Positions 53,083 to 63,909 of a stretch of DNA of 64,000 bases are shown piece after piece. Source of the stretch: Pycnopodia helianthoides (lineage: Eukaryota; Echinodermata; Asteroidea; Forcipulatida; Asteriidae); NCBI GenBank assembly GCA_032158295.1, contig CM063256.1, positions 7,599,725 through 7,663,724 of the forward strand, written 5' to 3'. Under the pieces are notes generated by a model that did no database searches, was not told where the DNA came from, and saw nothing but the letters and a program-made list of their open reading frames with translations. A program made the position numbers and the translations under genes. The stretch's first letter is position 1. Each line of letters starts with the position of its first letter.

Positions 53083-54690
53083 AATCTTTGCATTATCTTT
53101 GAAAGTTTGATGTAAGAAAGTTCTTTCATACTTGTTGGTGACCTGATTTGACCCCGCTTCCTTTCCACACCGGAAGTTCAAATAAATATTCATTCTCAAC
53201 CTGTATTTAATGGTTTTTATGTTCATATTGATAACATTTATTTGATTTATCTTTGAATATTTACCTGCTTTTCACAACACCCGAACACCGAGTGTTTGTT
53301 TCGACAAACACTAGTTTTCTAGGTTTTTTTTTAAATGTCAGATCTTCCTTTTTTCTGGAATGTTCAATCTATCTGTGAAGGTTTGCTGCTTGTCACAGCC
53401 CTGTGATCTAAATGTAATAGTGCATTGTAAGAACTAATTACTATTTATCCTTATTGTTACATACACCAAGTTTTATAAGAAAAAGTTAAATAGTTTCACG
53501 TCCCCCCCCCCCTTTTCATTTGAAGAATTTATTTCCGTTTTGAAAATCAGAGGCCCCAGACCGAATGTACATTGTCAAAAGCCAATGCTATTACCCTAAC
53601 TTGAACTCTGTTACAAAGAAATCAGTGGCTTTTGTTAACGCTTAACTGTAGCGGGGAGCATGTATTGTACTGAACAAAATTACAAGACCCCCTCCCCCCC
53701 CATCGAAAGCCTGTGCATGCTTCTGTACATAACAGCGTTTGTGTGGGTGTAGGCATGGGGCGAGCTCGCTCCATGATTTAGGATCATGGGTGCGAGTGAT
53801 TGAGCATAGGCACAGGTTTCGATTTGCTCTGGTGCCCACAAAATTGCACAAGGTTTTCACAGTAAAGCGTTTATGGCAGATTGGCTGCAGTTTCCACATA
53901 TCGAGGTGTTCTCAACAGTGCTGTCTACATGTATATGAAAACTTTTGGTGGCAAAACGAATGAATGGTCACAGTTTTCAACACGAAACCTACAGGTTTTT
54001 CACTTGCTTTTTTTCCTCTCTTTTTTTGGGGGGTTGAATATGATATCATACAGGTCTGCAGGTTAGTAAACTTCACAATGTCAGAGATATAATTCTGTTT
54101 TATGTAATTTAGAATATGTAATCTTCTTTGTGTTCAATTCCGTGTCGGATGAAGATTCAACAATGTGGCTGAATTTCAGAGCCCCCCCCCCCCCTCCTCC
54201 CCCCAAACTGCCACCAAGACCAAGCGCGGTATTGTTCTGCTCATGCAAGGTTTTCGGTCACTTGGGGGGTCCGGTCCAAATTGAAATGAATTCTGCAACT
54301 TTCCTAATCTATTGAAAATCATGGCCGCACCCCTACCCCCCTCGCAACCCAGTGTTATGCAAATGCTTGAGGGTTCGCTGAAAATGGTTCATAGGATCAA
54401 ATGATGTTTGTCTGGGTGGCAGTCCCTTAGTGGGCTAACAGAAGTCAGGCAGCACTAAGCCACCATGCGGGGTGGGGGTGGGGGGGGGGGGTCAGACACT
54501 GCTACACAAAGCGCTTTGCGTTGGTTGCGATACAGTGTTTTGATATGTGATTGGTAGAAGGTACAACATGCGTACAAGGGTGAAATTGAAAATACAGTGA
54601 ATAGCCGCGGGAAGGATCTTTATTCATCAACTTTGAAAGCAAATCTTTCATTTTGATGAAAGTCTTTGGGAATGAAGGGGGGGGGGTGCG
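53083..54690. other. No gene recognised; several C and G runs
   Basis: Homopolymer runs of 8-12 at 53502, 53691, 54183, 54480 and 54677. No supported exon. Confidence 0.5.
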
Positions 54691-55085
54691 TGGATTGATT
54701 ATCAGTGACGTTCCCCGGTTGGTTCTCGCGGCACAAATCCACGTGTTGTCATGCTGCAGTAAGTTCGCTGTTCGCTCCTGCTAAAAACGAATGCGGTGAG
54801 GTGAAGAGGTAGCGTTGAATGAACTGGTCTGATATGAAGGGCCAGGCGTCTCTCAGTCAAGGTGGTTGAATCAATTTGAGAAGTCGCCAAGGGGTGCGGA
54901 CCGTGCACTCTACCTGTCACGCTGGAGTGGTCGTCTGTGCTGCGTGTGACGGGATGCAAACAAAACGGTACGCGGCTCTGCGCGCCCACTGTTTACAAAG
55001 ATCTATTTTTAATGCGGCGGCGGTAAATATGATTATGAATCGCTTTTATCCTCTTTTTTTCCTCTCTTCTTCTTCTTCTCTGTAG
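54691..55085. promoter_or_regulatory. CpG-rich segment before candidate exon
   Basis: CG dinucleotides are visibly denser than in neighbouring DNA (e.g. GTACGCGGCTCTGCGCGCC, GCGGCGGCGG). It ends in a 40-nt pyrimidine tract and TGTAG acceptor. It may be an internal promoter or a conserved intronic region; no TATA or initiator is certain. Confidence 0.3.
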
Positions 55086-55157
55086 GTGATGTTCGTGTCA
55101 AGTCAAAGCAGCTGACGTTGTATGCGGACTGGTCGACGTGGCTCCTTCCCAGATAAT
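55086..55157 (+). CDS. Candidate 3' coding exon
   Basis: The acceptor is a long C/T tract (TTCTTCTTCTTCTCTGTAG) directly before GTGATGTTCG. In the phase required by the upstream exons the frame reads (G)DVRVKSKQLTLYADWSTW then LLPR and a TAA. The other two frames stop within ten codons. A possible donor GTATGAGT follows at about 55177, so the exon may continue as UTR or be skipped. Family unknown. Confidence 0.33.
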
Positions 55158-55292
55158 GACTTCAAAATAATTGACGGTATGAGTAATAGTAAAGTTTTTG
55201 AATGCATTAGTCGAGTTTATTGCAAGATGTCTGTTATTCTCCAATCCAGTCAGACACTCAAACAATATAAATTCTGACCTCCAATGTCATCA

Positions 55293-55488
55293 GGGGCCAG
55301 TTTCATAGAGCTGCTTAAGCGCAAACAAATTAACTAAGCACAAGACAATTTTGCTTACCAGAATGTGGTCACCAGCCAAAATATCATGTCACATGTACCA
55401 TTTATGACTGGTATCCTGCTCATTTCTGCTAAGCAGAAAATTGTTAAGCACTATTTTATGCTTAAGCAGCTCTATGAAAATCGGGCCC
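55293..55488. mobile_element. MITE family E, copy 10
   Basis: GGGGCCAGTTTCATAGAGCTG to AGCTCTATGAAAATCGGGCCC, full interior. Confidence 0.8.
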
Positions 55489-56075
55489 TGAACTGGTAAA
55501 AAGCTCGATACCAGTACCATTCCGTCAGTGATTTCTGTCCGAATACTAGAGGATTTGTGTAAACAATATGGTCTCCTAAACAAGGCTTAAACCCCTTTAA
55601 ATTTTCACTCTAAAATCAGACAGAACAAGGTTATGCAGAAACTGACTTATATATGATTTTTGAGTGAAGGGAATCTTCTTCATAATGTTGTTTGTTTGAT
55701 TGTTATGACTTCCCGTGATAAAATGATTGATTTTTCATAAATGTAATAATTGGAAACTGCTAGAAAAAAGAAGAAAAAAATCTTTTCAATGTTGACCCAG
55801 ATAAGCCGCATAACAAGAGAAATTCATTTTTTTTTAACCATAACACCCGCTGTGTCTATCCCAGATGCGACTATTATTCCATCTACATGACAATGATGTG
55901 GTGGGGTTTTTTTTCTTTAAAAAAATCACCAGTTTTTAAACGTTACTGCTGGTTGAATGCTCTGCCATTGTCTGGAAACTGGAGCAATTCCGATCCTCGT
56001 TAAGGAACGCAGTCAGCCTGTGTGACGTCGTGTGAACATTTGTGCATGTGGATATTTGTGCATAATGACATTTGG
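55489..56075. other. No gene recognised
   Basis: Unique AT-rich sequence. Confidence 0.5.
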
Positions 56076-56190
56076 ATAATGTCAGCCTCCAAGGATTCAA
56101 TGCCAGCAAGAAACTACCAAACTGGATATCTGATTTGCAGCAATCCGGGATGTTTATTGATGTTTTGAAGGAAATTGTGTTTTTTTCTTT
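56076..56190. repeat. Direct repeat, left copy, flanking a family E remnant
   Basis: CAAGAAACTACCAAACTGGA, TATCTGATTTGCAGCAATCC and GATGTTTATTGATGTT recur at 56413-56540 with a 30-bp insertion after TGATGTT in the right copy. Confidence 0.75.
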
Positions 56191-56274
56191 TTTCTTTTAC
56201 CTTTCTAAATTTACTTGCCACTCGGTAGACGTCGTGAATTGTACATTTTTTTGATTAACCATTAACAACCTCAG

Positions 56275-56412
56275 CCCAAATCCATAGAGCTGCTTAAGCA
56301 CAAAAGAGTAGCTAAGCACAACAAAACTATGCTTACAGGAATTAGGGTTACCAACCTAACTACCATGGCACATGTGCAATTTCTGACTGGTATCCTGCTT
56401 GTTTCAATTTTT
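56275..56412. mobile_element. MITE family E, copy 11 (truncated)
   Basis: AGCCCAAATCCATAGAGCTGC, GGTTACCAACCTAACTACC and GACTGGTATCCTGCTTG; the right third is missing where the direct repeat restarts. Confidence 0.7.
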
Positions 56413-56540
56413 ATAATGTCGGCCCTGTGGATTTAATGCGATCAAGAAACTACCAAACTGGATATCTGATTTGCAGCAGTCCGAGATGTTTATTGATGTT
56501 ATAAATTACATCTCCCTCATATTTTTGAAGGAATTTGCTT
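56413..56540. repeat. Direct repeat, right copy
   Basis: See 56076-56190; the pair is about 340 bp apart and encloses the family E remnant. Confidence 0.75.
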
Positions 56541-57010
56541 ATTTTGGTTTTTGTGTTCTTTCATAATAAGGTCTTTAGTTTTACACATTTTTTGTTTTTT
56601 ACTTGTTGGGCTTTGTACGGTTCATGGTTCTTGGCAGGTGCAAAAATAGCATTAAGTGCTGAACCTTGTGGATTTTTGATTTTTGACAAAATGGCTGACT
56701 AACATTAAGACAAAATAAAGAAAGTTGCTTTGAGTTGATCAGTACCTAAATTACAGCACGTTGATGACATGTTATTGTTAAATAAAACTTAACTTGGCAT
56801 AAGTCAATCAAAACAAAAATATTTAACATTTATTTGGTATTACTTTATTTAAATATGTTTGAAGTTGATTTATGAGCAATCTAAATGCGAAATAAACAAG
56901 ACATGTTTTTGTTGAATAATGACTGAACTTGGCATACATGTAGGTCATCCAAATTTTAAGATGTGATTTTTAAAGAATTCTTTGGTAATACATTAACATG
57001 ACTTTTTAAC
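56541..57010. other. No gene recognised
   Basis: AT-rich; AACTTGGCATA(A/C) appears twice (near 56790 and 56928) in otherwise unique DNA. Confidence 0.45.
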
Positions 57011-57404
57011 TTAAAGGAACATTACAGAATTGGTTTTTGCTAACAAAACAGTTGCTGGCAGTGTAAGCACTTTATGTAATCCACCATATACATAAACTGA
57101 CAAACCTGTAGAAGTTTGAGATCGATCAGCCATCTGGGTCATGAGGAAATAGTGAGAAACCGATTACACATTTGCATGAAATCATATAGATTCAACAAAC
57201 GAATAAAACGCTCACTGAGCGATAAACTCCAATCGGAAAATTAGTTTATTCATTTCTCATCAAATATGGCATTTCAGACAGAAATATTTCAAGGGTTTTT
57301 TTCTACTATCATCATCATTAGACCGTGTAAGTTTTATGTCAATCTGTGATCAAAAAGTACATTTTACAAGTTTTTTTCTCACCAATTCTGTAATGTTCCT
57401 TTAA
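57011..57404 (+). mobile_element. MITE family D, copy 6
   Basis: Full 394-bp copy, TTAAAGGAACATTACAGAAT to GTAATGTTCCTTTAA, central GCTCACTGAGC intact. Confidence 0.85.
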
Positions 57405-58004
57405 TCTTGTGACGGAATGGCCAATAATAGTTAAATAAAGTACACGCTGAAAAAATTCATTAAAAACTCAACGACTGACTTGTAAAAAATGCCACACCTT
57501 TAACAAAGCACTTGTCATTTCCACCCAAATCCCCTTTTTTTTCGTCTGCACTCCAAGAAGTAAAATTCTGAGAAGCAAACCATTCATCCTTCAACATAAT
57601 GAAACTTCTATCTACTCATGGTGAAATGAGAGGTGGACTTTTCAAGGAGTTAACCAAGATCAGGGGAAGAGAAGCCTGTTGACATTGGTTGCGCGGGTGG
57701 AAGACTGGAAAAAATCGCTAAATTGAATGGGCGGGAAACACAAGTAAAAATACAGAATACTGAAGGCTTGAGAACAGGGGAGAGGCAGCTGTTTTGGAGA
57801 GATCGTTCTACTTTGATTCTCTTAGTCAATTTGAAGGCATCGGTTCGTGATTAACGGGTCAAAGAGAATTCCCTGTAAATAGCAGTTCCAGGATTTCTAG
57901 CTGAAGTTGACTACCCTTTTGAAGAAGGGTGTATTGGTAGAACGGTCACTTGCTGTTCAACTTTTTGTATCCGTAATTTAAAGAAAAAGGGTAGCAAAAT
58001 GAGA
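57405..58004. other. No gene recognised
   Basis: Unique sequence; no supported ORF. Confidence 0.5.
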
Positions 58005-58050
58005 GGTCTCCTGGCAATGACTAGAGCAAGCTAGTCGAAATGTTGAGACC
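58005..58050 (+). ncRNA. Hammerhead-like motif, H1 copy 3 (core mutated)
   Basis: Stem I GGTCTC/GAGACC is perfect (6 bp) and stem II GACTAG/CTAGTC is perfect, but the core is CTGGCAA instead of CTGAYGA and GAAAC is GAAAT. Probably inactive. Confidence 0.5.
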
Positions 58051-58357
58051 AGAAAGAACTCACTCCGCGACAGTGCAGTTAATTACGAGAAGTTCGCCCG
58101 ATCCACAAAGCTAAAGTAGTAGTCCAGGCTGATTTCCTACTTCCCGCCCAGGTAGTAGTTAATAAGCAGGACAGTTCTTTTCAGAACTGAGAAGTCTCCC
58201 GAATTCCGAAAATCTACTCTGTGGTAGTAGAACAAATAGCAAGACAAGTTCTCTAAGAAAAATCTACACAGCAAAGTAAATAATTATACACATGGTGTTA
58301 CCGCAAACCAAATATACATTGATACCTCACCATGTAATGCCTCAAAACTCATATAAG
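58005..58357 (+). mobile_element. Penelope-like/retrozyme-type end, subfamily H1, copy 3
   Basis: The most complete H1 copy, on the plus strand: ribozyme motif, AACTCACTCCGCGACAGTGC, GATCCACAAAGCTAAAGTAG, hairpin CAGTTCT/AGAACTG (58172-58189), ACACATGGTGTTACCGCAAA, CCTCACCATGTAATGCC. It ends near CTCATATAAG. Confidence 0.65.
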
Positions 58358-58403
58358 ATCAGAGGTGTTCCTGTCTCTTTTGGACTCTCTTTTTTTGATC
58401 TGA

Positions 58404-58858
58404 AAAGTAGGGTCATAGATTGGTAAATACTCCAAAAATTAATGACCATAAAAACTTTCTTCTTGATAAGCACCGCAGCTCTCGATAGTGTAAACTATTT
58501 TGAGAAAGGATTCCCTCTGGAGTAATATGGTTTGGATAATTTGTCACCACCCCAAAATATGTGAATCTGAGAAACGATTCATGCATGAATCATCTCTCAG
58601 GGTTGGTAAAACCGTTTAGTGCAAATGCTGCGGCCATAGTTGCGGTTGGTTCCCGCTGTCACCTCGCTAAACATGATGGATTTGACATTCTTGTAAAAGT
58701 AGAGTGACAGTTTTTTTCTTCTTCTGTTTTCTCTGCAAGTAGACACTGTATTCAGCTGAAACTTTCACATGTGATTTTTATTGTATCTTGCTTGATATTT
58801 TCGCCTACAAATCAGCATTACCGCGACAAATAAACAATCTATGACCCTGCCCTTAAAT
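58404..58858 (+). mobile_element. Family B' element, copy 3 (complete)
   Basis: GTAGGGTCATAGATTGGTAA start to CAATCTATGACCCTGCCCTT end, giving inverted ends GGGTCATAGATTG / CAATCTATGACCC. Interior as in 47350 and 50425. Confidence 0.75.
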
Positions 58859-59343
58859 TTGAATTGTCAAGTCCACATACTGTGAATGTTTTGTGTGTAT
58901 TGGAAATGTGGTGCTTCTGACTACATCACTTTAACCTGTGAAGGATATGCATCTCTTTTGTAACACCTTACATTACAAAGAAGTGCAAAGGGTATGCGTT
59001 GTTTGGAGCCCACTCCCTTTTCCCCTCAAGAAGAAACACATTTCAATATTTTTATGATGAAGTTGTCCCGATTTCCTCACTACTTTTAAGACTGCATCTA
59101 CAGATCAACCCTTACAAAGATGTGCACGTTTTTCAGCCACCCTGTCACTATCCTTGGTTAGCATACTGCTGTGCAAAAGAGCGACAAAAACATGGCGTCC
59201 TCTGTGCTCTGCGAAAGAGTTGCATCGGATTGGTGTGAAACCCAAACATTCTTCCGTCAACAGAATTCTTTCAAACAAATTGTGTACGAACCTCAGTCAT
59301 ATTTCTCTCTCTTTCTCTCAGTGTGCGCCACTCTTGTAAACCT
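58859..59343. other. No gene recognised
   Basis: Three overlapping plus-strand frames (58999-59368) give no recognisable protein. Confidence 0.45.
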
Positions 59344-59482
59344 GGGGGCCGATTTCACAGAGAGATAAGACTAGTCTTATCTGAAGTTAGGACCAGTAAC
59401 TGGTCTTAACTTAATAGTCTTATCTCTTAGCATTGCCTAGGACTAGTCCTAAGTTAGGAAGAGTTTTGTGAAATCGACCCCT
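59344..59482. mobile_element. Fold-back element family F, copy 3
   Basis: GGGGGCCGATTTCACAGAGAG to TTTTGTGAAATCGACCCCT. Multiple nested palindromes (AGACTAGTCT, GGACTAGTCC, CCAGTAACTGG) make it highly self-complementary. Confidence 0.7.
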
Positions 59483-59900
59483 CAGATCCACTGCAAGGAA
59501 ATTTTGTGGACGCCTGTCTTGTTTGAACACGAACTCGGTAATGTCCTCTTTGCTCGGATAAGGTTATGAGTTGTTTACTCCAGGGCAACTTTCCATCTTT
59601 CCCCTCAGACATTGAAACATTCTTAGCAACAGAGTGTGTGGCTATTGATATCAAGAGTCAATATAGAAACCTATCTTTGGACGCCGGCCATTCCCAAGTG
59701 GGCACAATATTGAAACTGTGCAACAAATTTGTTGAGTTTTTTTCTCTCTTTCTTTCTGTGTTTGGAGGGAAACGAAACAAATGTCAGGTTGATTTACTGA
59801 TGTCATCATGATGTCATCATGACTTTATCTGGCATTGAAAACACAAGGAAGTTCCTGCTCTCTTCGGATCGTATAACTGAACCATGCATATTGTGGCCGC
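59483..59900. other. No gene recognised
   Basis: An 81-codon frame (59566-59811) without motifs; ATGATGTCATC repeated at about 59798-59820. Confidence 0.45.
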
Positions 59901-60609
59901 ATGGCGTGTCGTGGCCGAACGGATAAGAGCACCGGACTCAAGCTCTGGTGTTTTTGTTCAGCAGAGTGTGGGTTCGAGTCCCAGTCATGACACTTGTGTC
60001 CTTAAGCAGGGCTCGAATTTGACACTGGACCGCAGGCCCGAGGCCAGTGATTTTAGCATCGGGCCAGTAAACTCATGTTCGGACAAGTCCGGCGGTCTTG
60101 TGTTTGTGTTCAAATGTTGACTTTCAGTCTGATAAATACAATTCTGTTGACTATCAAAGACACACCCATAATATACAAAAGAGATCAATCTTCTCTTAGT
60201 GCTTTTTCAAATTCAAACAGTTCAAATATTAACCTGTTTAGGCTTTTTTCTTCTCACTTCAACTCTGGTCTTGTACTGGTCCAGTAAATATTTTTGGCCA
60301 CAAGCCCTGCGGTCTTGTGGGTTTTTCCCCCAAATTCTAGCCCTGCCTTAAGCAAGACACTTAACCATTATTGCTGCGTCCTTCGGATGGGACGTAAAGC
60401 CATTGGTCCTGTGTGTTGTGTAATGCACGTAAAAGAACCCAGTGCACTTATCGAAAAGAGAAGAGGTTCGCCCCGGTGTTCCTGGTTTGATTGGCAAAAC
60501 TTCAAAAAGTAGCTCCACATATAATCCTTGTAGGAAAATACTGACTGTTGAAGCGCCTTGAGTGTCACTGAGTGACGGATATGAGCGCTATATAAGAAGC
60601 CACTATTAT
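59901..60609 (+). mobile_element. tRNA-derived SINE, long form, copy 3, interrupted
   Basis: Head GGCGTGTCGTGGCCGAACGG with B-box GGGTTCGAGTCC. Body interrupted at 60006 by a 339-bp element, resuming CTTAAGCAAGACACTTAACC, GGGACGTAAAGCCATTGGTC, then a tail GAGCGCTATATAAGAAGCC. Confidence 0.85.
60007..60345. mobile_element. 339-bp CAGGG-ended element nested in SINE
   Basis: Inverted ends CAGGGCTCGAATTTG and CAAATTCTAGCCCTG (14 of 15) with a 7-bp target duplication CCTTAAG (60000-60006, 60346-60352). hAT-like termini; no ORF. Confidence 0.85.
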
Positions 60610-61012
60610 ATCAACATGACCAATTTATTTACTTGTTTAACAACCCGGACTTCTTTTTGTCCTCTCATTGTTTGGGCTTCCTTTTTTTCATAGTAACATC
60701 CTCGTTAGTTTTGTACACTAAAACAAAGCAAGGATTTTTGTACACTAAAGCGAAGCAAAGATGTCCTTGCTCTTTCAAAAACACCGGGATCCCAGTTGTA
60801 AAAGTTATCGGTTTCAACGGGTACACACCCCCACACCCACATCAACTCTCACACATTTGGAAATAATCTGTAAAGGCCTAGCCTATATTTGCAAAACTAC
60901 AGGGTTTTCCCACAGAAAACCTCAATGCTGTAACTATCCCACTGTGGCAAAAACCTGTATAGACGAACAATTTTTGTCATTAGAAAAAAAGAAATAAAAA
61001 AAATCACCATGA
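60321..61012. repeat. Higher-order block 1 (SINE 3' half plus unique DNA)
   Basis: From GGTTTTTCCCCCAAATTCTA to AAATCACCATGAGCAGGGAA it is about 99% identical to 61648-62339. It includes the family M relative at 60695-60795. Confidence 0.9.
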
Positions 61013-61646
61013 GCAGGGAACTGAAATATAACAAATGGACTGGAAAGGAACTCTCCTGAATTTGTCCCAAACTATTGCGGAAAGTCTCTTCTAAATCTAA
61101 CACTCTGACCAGGGAACTGAAATATAACACAGTGGACTGGAAAGGAACTGTCCCAAACTATTGCAGAAAGTCTCTTCAAAATCTAACACTCTGACCAGGG
61201 AACTGAAATATAACACAGTGGACTGGAAAGGAACTGTCCCAAACTATTGCAGAAAGTCTCTTCTAAATCTAACACTCTGACCAGGGAACTGAAATATAAC
61301 ACAGTGGACTGGAAAGGAACTGTCCCAAACTATTGCAGAAAGTCTCTTCTAAATCTAACACTCTGACCAGGGAACTGAAATATAACACAGTGGACTGGAA
61401 AGGAACTGTCCCAAACTATTGCAGAAAGTCTCTTCTAAATCTAACACTCTGACCAGGGAACTGAAATATAACACAGTGGACTGGAAAGGAACTGTCCCAA
61501 ACTATTGCAGAAAGTCTCTTCTAAATCTAACACTCTGACCAGGGAACTGAAATTTAACACAGTGGACTGGAAAGGAACTCCCCTGAATTTGTCCCAAACT
61601 ATCGCAGAAAGTCTCTCCAAAATCTGACACTCTGACCAGGGAACTG
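61013..61646. repeat. 86-bp tandem array 1 (about 7 units)
   Basis: Unit: AACTGAAATATAACACAGTG, GACTGGAAAGGAACTGTCCC, AAACTATTGCAGAAAGTCTC, TTCTAAATCTAACACTCTGA, CCAGGG. Period 86. The first and last units carry a 12-bp CCTGAATTTGTC insertion (98 bp). Confidence 0.95.
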
Positions 61647-61647
61647 G

Positions 61648-62339
61648 TTTTTCCCCCAAATTCTAGCTCTGCCTTAAGCAAGACACTTAACCATTATTGC
61701 TGCGTCCTTCGGATGGGACGTAAAGCCATTGGTCCTGTGTGTTGTGTAATGCACGTAAAAGAACCCAGTGCACTTATCGAAAAGAGAAGAGGTTCGCCCC
61801 GGTGTTCCTGGTTTGATTGGCAAAACTTCAAAAAGTAGCTCCACATATAATCCTTGTAGGAAAATACTGAATGTTGAAGCGCCTTGAGTGTCACTGAGTG
61901 ACGGATATGAGCGCTATATAAGAAGCCACTATTATATCAACATGACCAATTTATTTACTTGTTTGACAACCCGGACTTCTTTTTGTCCTCTCATTGTTTG
62001 GGCTTCCTTTTTTTCATAGTAACATCCTCGTTAGTTTTGTACACTAAAACAAAGCAAGGATTTTTGTACACTAAAGCGAAGCAAAGATGTCCTTGCTCTT
62101 TCAAAAACACCGGGATCCCAGTTGTAAAAGTTATCGGTTTCAACGGGTACACACCCCCACACCCACATCAACTCTCACACATTTGGAAATAATCTGTAAA
62201 GGCCTAGCCCATATCTGCAAAACTACAGGGTTTTCCCACAGAAAACCTCAATGCTGTAACTATCCCACTGTGGCAAAAACCTGTATAGATGAACAATTTT
62301 TGTCATTAGAAAAAAAGAAATAAAAAAAATCACCATGAG
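61648..62339. repeat. Higher-order block 2
   Basis: Second copy of 60321-61012, including the SINE 3' half (61666-61935). It starts inside the right end of the CAGGG element, whose left part is absent here, so block 2 derives from block 1. Confidence 0.9.
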
Positions 62340-63352
62340 CAGGGAACTGAAATATAACACAGTGGACTGGAAAGGAACTGTCCCAAACTATTGCAGAAAG
62401 TCTCTTCTAAATCTGACACTCTGACCAGGGAACTGAAATATAACACAGTGGACTGGAAAGGAACTGTCCCAAACTATTGCAGAAAGTCTCTTCTAAATCT
62501 AACACTCTGACCAGGGAACTGAAATATAACACAGTGGACTGGAAAGGAACTGTCCCAAACTATTGCAGAAAGTCTCTTCTAAATCTAACACTCTGACCAG
62601 GGAACTGAAATATAACACAGTGGACTGGAAAGGAACTGTCCCAAACTATTGCAGAAAGTCTCTTCTAAATCTAACACTCTGACCAGGGAACTGAAATATA
62701 ACACAGTGGACTGGAAAGGAACTGTCCCAAATTATTGCAGAAAGTCTCTTCTAAATCTAACACTCTGACCAGGGAACTGAAATATAACACAGTGGACTGG
62801 AAAGGAACTGTCCCAAACTATTGCAGAAAGTCTCTTCTAAATCTAACACTCTGACCAGGGAACTGAAATATAACACAGTGGACTGGAAAGGAACTGTCCC
62901 AAACTATTGCAGAAAGTCTCTTCTAAATCTAACACTCTGACCAGGGAACTGAAGTATAACACAGTGGACTGGAAAGGAACTGTCCCAAACTATTGCAGAA
63001 AGTCTCTTCTAAATCTAACACTCTGACCAGGAACTGAAATATAACACAGTGGACTGGAAAGGAACTCCCCTGAATTTGTCCCAAACTATTGCAGAAAGTC
63101 TCTTCTAAATCTAACACTCTGACCAGGGAACTGAAATATAACACAGTGGACTGGAAAGGAACTGTCCCAAACTATTGCAGAAAGTCTCTTCTAAATCTAA
63201 CACTCTGACCAGGGAACTGAAATATAACACAGTGGACTGGAAAGGAACTCCCTGAATTTGTCCCAAACTATCGCAGAAAGTCTCTCCAAAATCTGACACT
63301 CTGACCAGGGAACTGAAATTTAACACAGTGGACTGGAAGGAACTCCTCCCAA
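62340..63352. repeat. 86-bp tandem array 2 (about 11.5 units)
   Basis: Same unit as array 1, nearly identical between copies. Long variants with CCTGAATTTGTC occur near 63066 and 63250, and one unit lacks a G (GACCAGGAACTG at about 63026). It ends in a shortened unit before CAAACTTGATAAG. Confidence 0.95.
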
Positions 63353-63841
63353 ACTTGATAAGTCATTAGACTGTAATTGAACACTACCCATGCAGTCACT
63401 GTCCACTTTACCTTTGCCTGTTTTGTTGGTGTTTGGTATGCAGGCACACAGGGACAGTTATTAGCAACGTCCGGTGAGCCAAGGAAAAGGGTGGAATCGC
63501 AACAGATTTGTTCATTTGACTTTCATTTACCCCGTTGTGTATTGTAACTGATTCCGTCCATTAGCTTATTCTGCGTAATTCTTGCTGTCAGGTGGACCTT
63601 TCTTTGAAGCTGGCACCAAAGCTGCTAAGCATGACAAACATTGCTTAGCAGATGCATGTTACCAGCCAAGATGCATTGTCTCGGATATGGAGCATGGTTG
63701 TCTGCTAACCCTTTAACAGCAGATGAGTGTGACAACTTGAGAAGCGAAATTTATTATTTGGTTTTACCCTTTCACCAGTGTGTGTAAAGCAATACTCAGT
63801 ACTTTCCCCGAGTTCTGTGAAACAAATCCACAGGCATGTTA
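63353..63841. other. No gene recognised; possible SINE body and family E remnant
   Basis: Segment 63615-63715 (GCTGCTAAGCATGACAAAC, GTTACCAGCCAAGATGC) is a family E relative. The remainder may be the body of the SINE whose head lies at 63842-63909. Confidence 0.4.
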
Positions 63842-63909
63842 CTCGGTGGGATTTGAACCCTTGACCTTTGCCATCCTAGAGCAGATGTCTCACCAACTAG
63901 ACCACCGAG
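63842..63909 (-). mobile_element. tRNA-derived SINE head, second type
   Basis: Minus strand: 7-bp acceptor-like pairing CTCGGTG/CACCGAG, A-box TGGTCTAGTTGG, D-arm GTCT/AGAC, B-box GGTTCAAATCC. The anticodon loop is 8 nt on a 4-bp stem, so it is not a normal tRNA. Confidence 0.6.

Noticed and set aside
52789..53226. Longest ORF (145 aa, minus)
   Set aside because: It crosses the 142-bp MITE and family K; similar peptide text at 38621-38839 reflects shared repeat DNA, not a gene.
61441..63326. Minus-strand ORFs of 66-72 aa repeating VPWSECQILE-like text
   Set aside because: They are products of the 86-bp tandem array; the period is not a multiple of three and frames do not persist.
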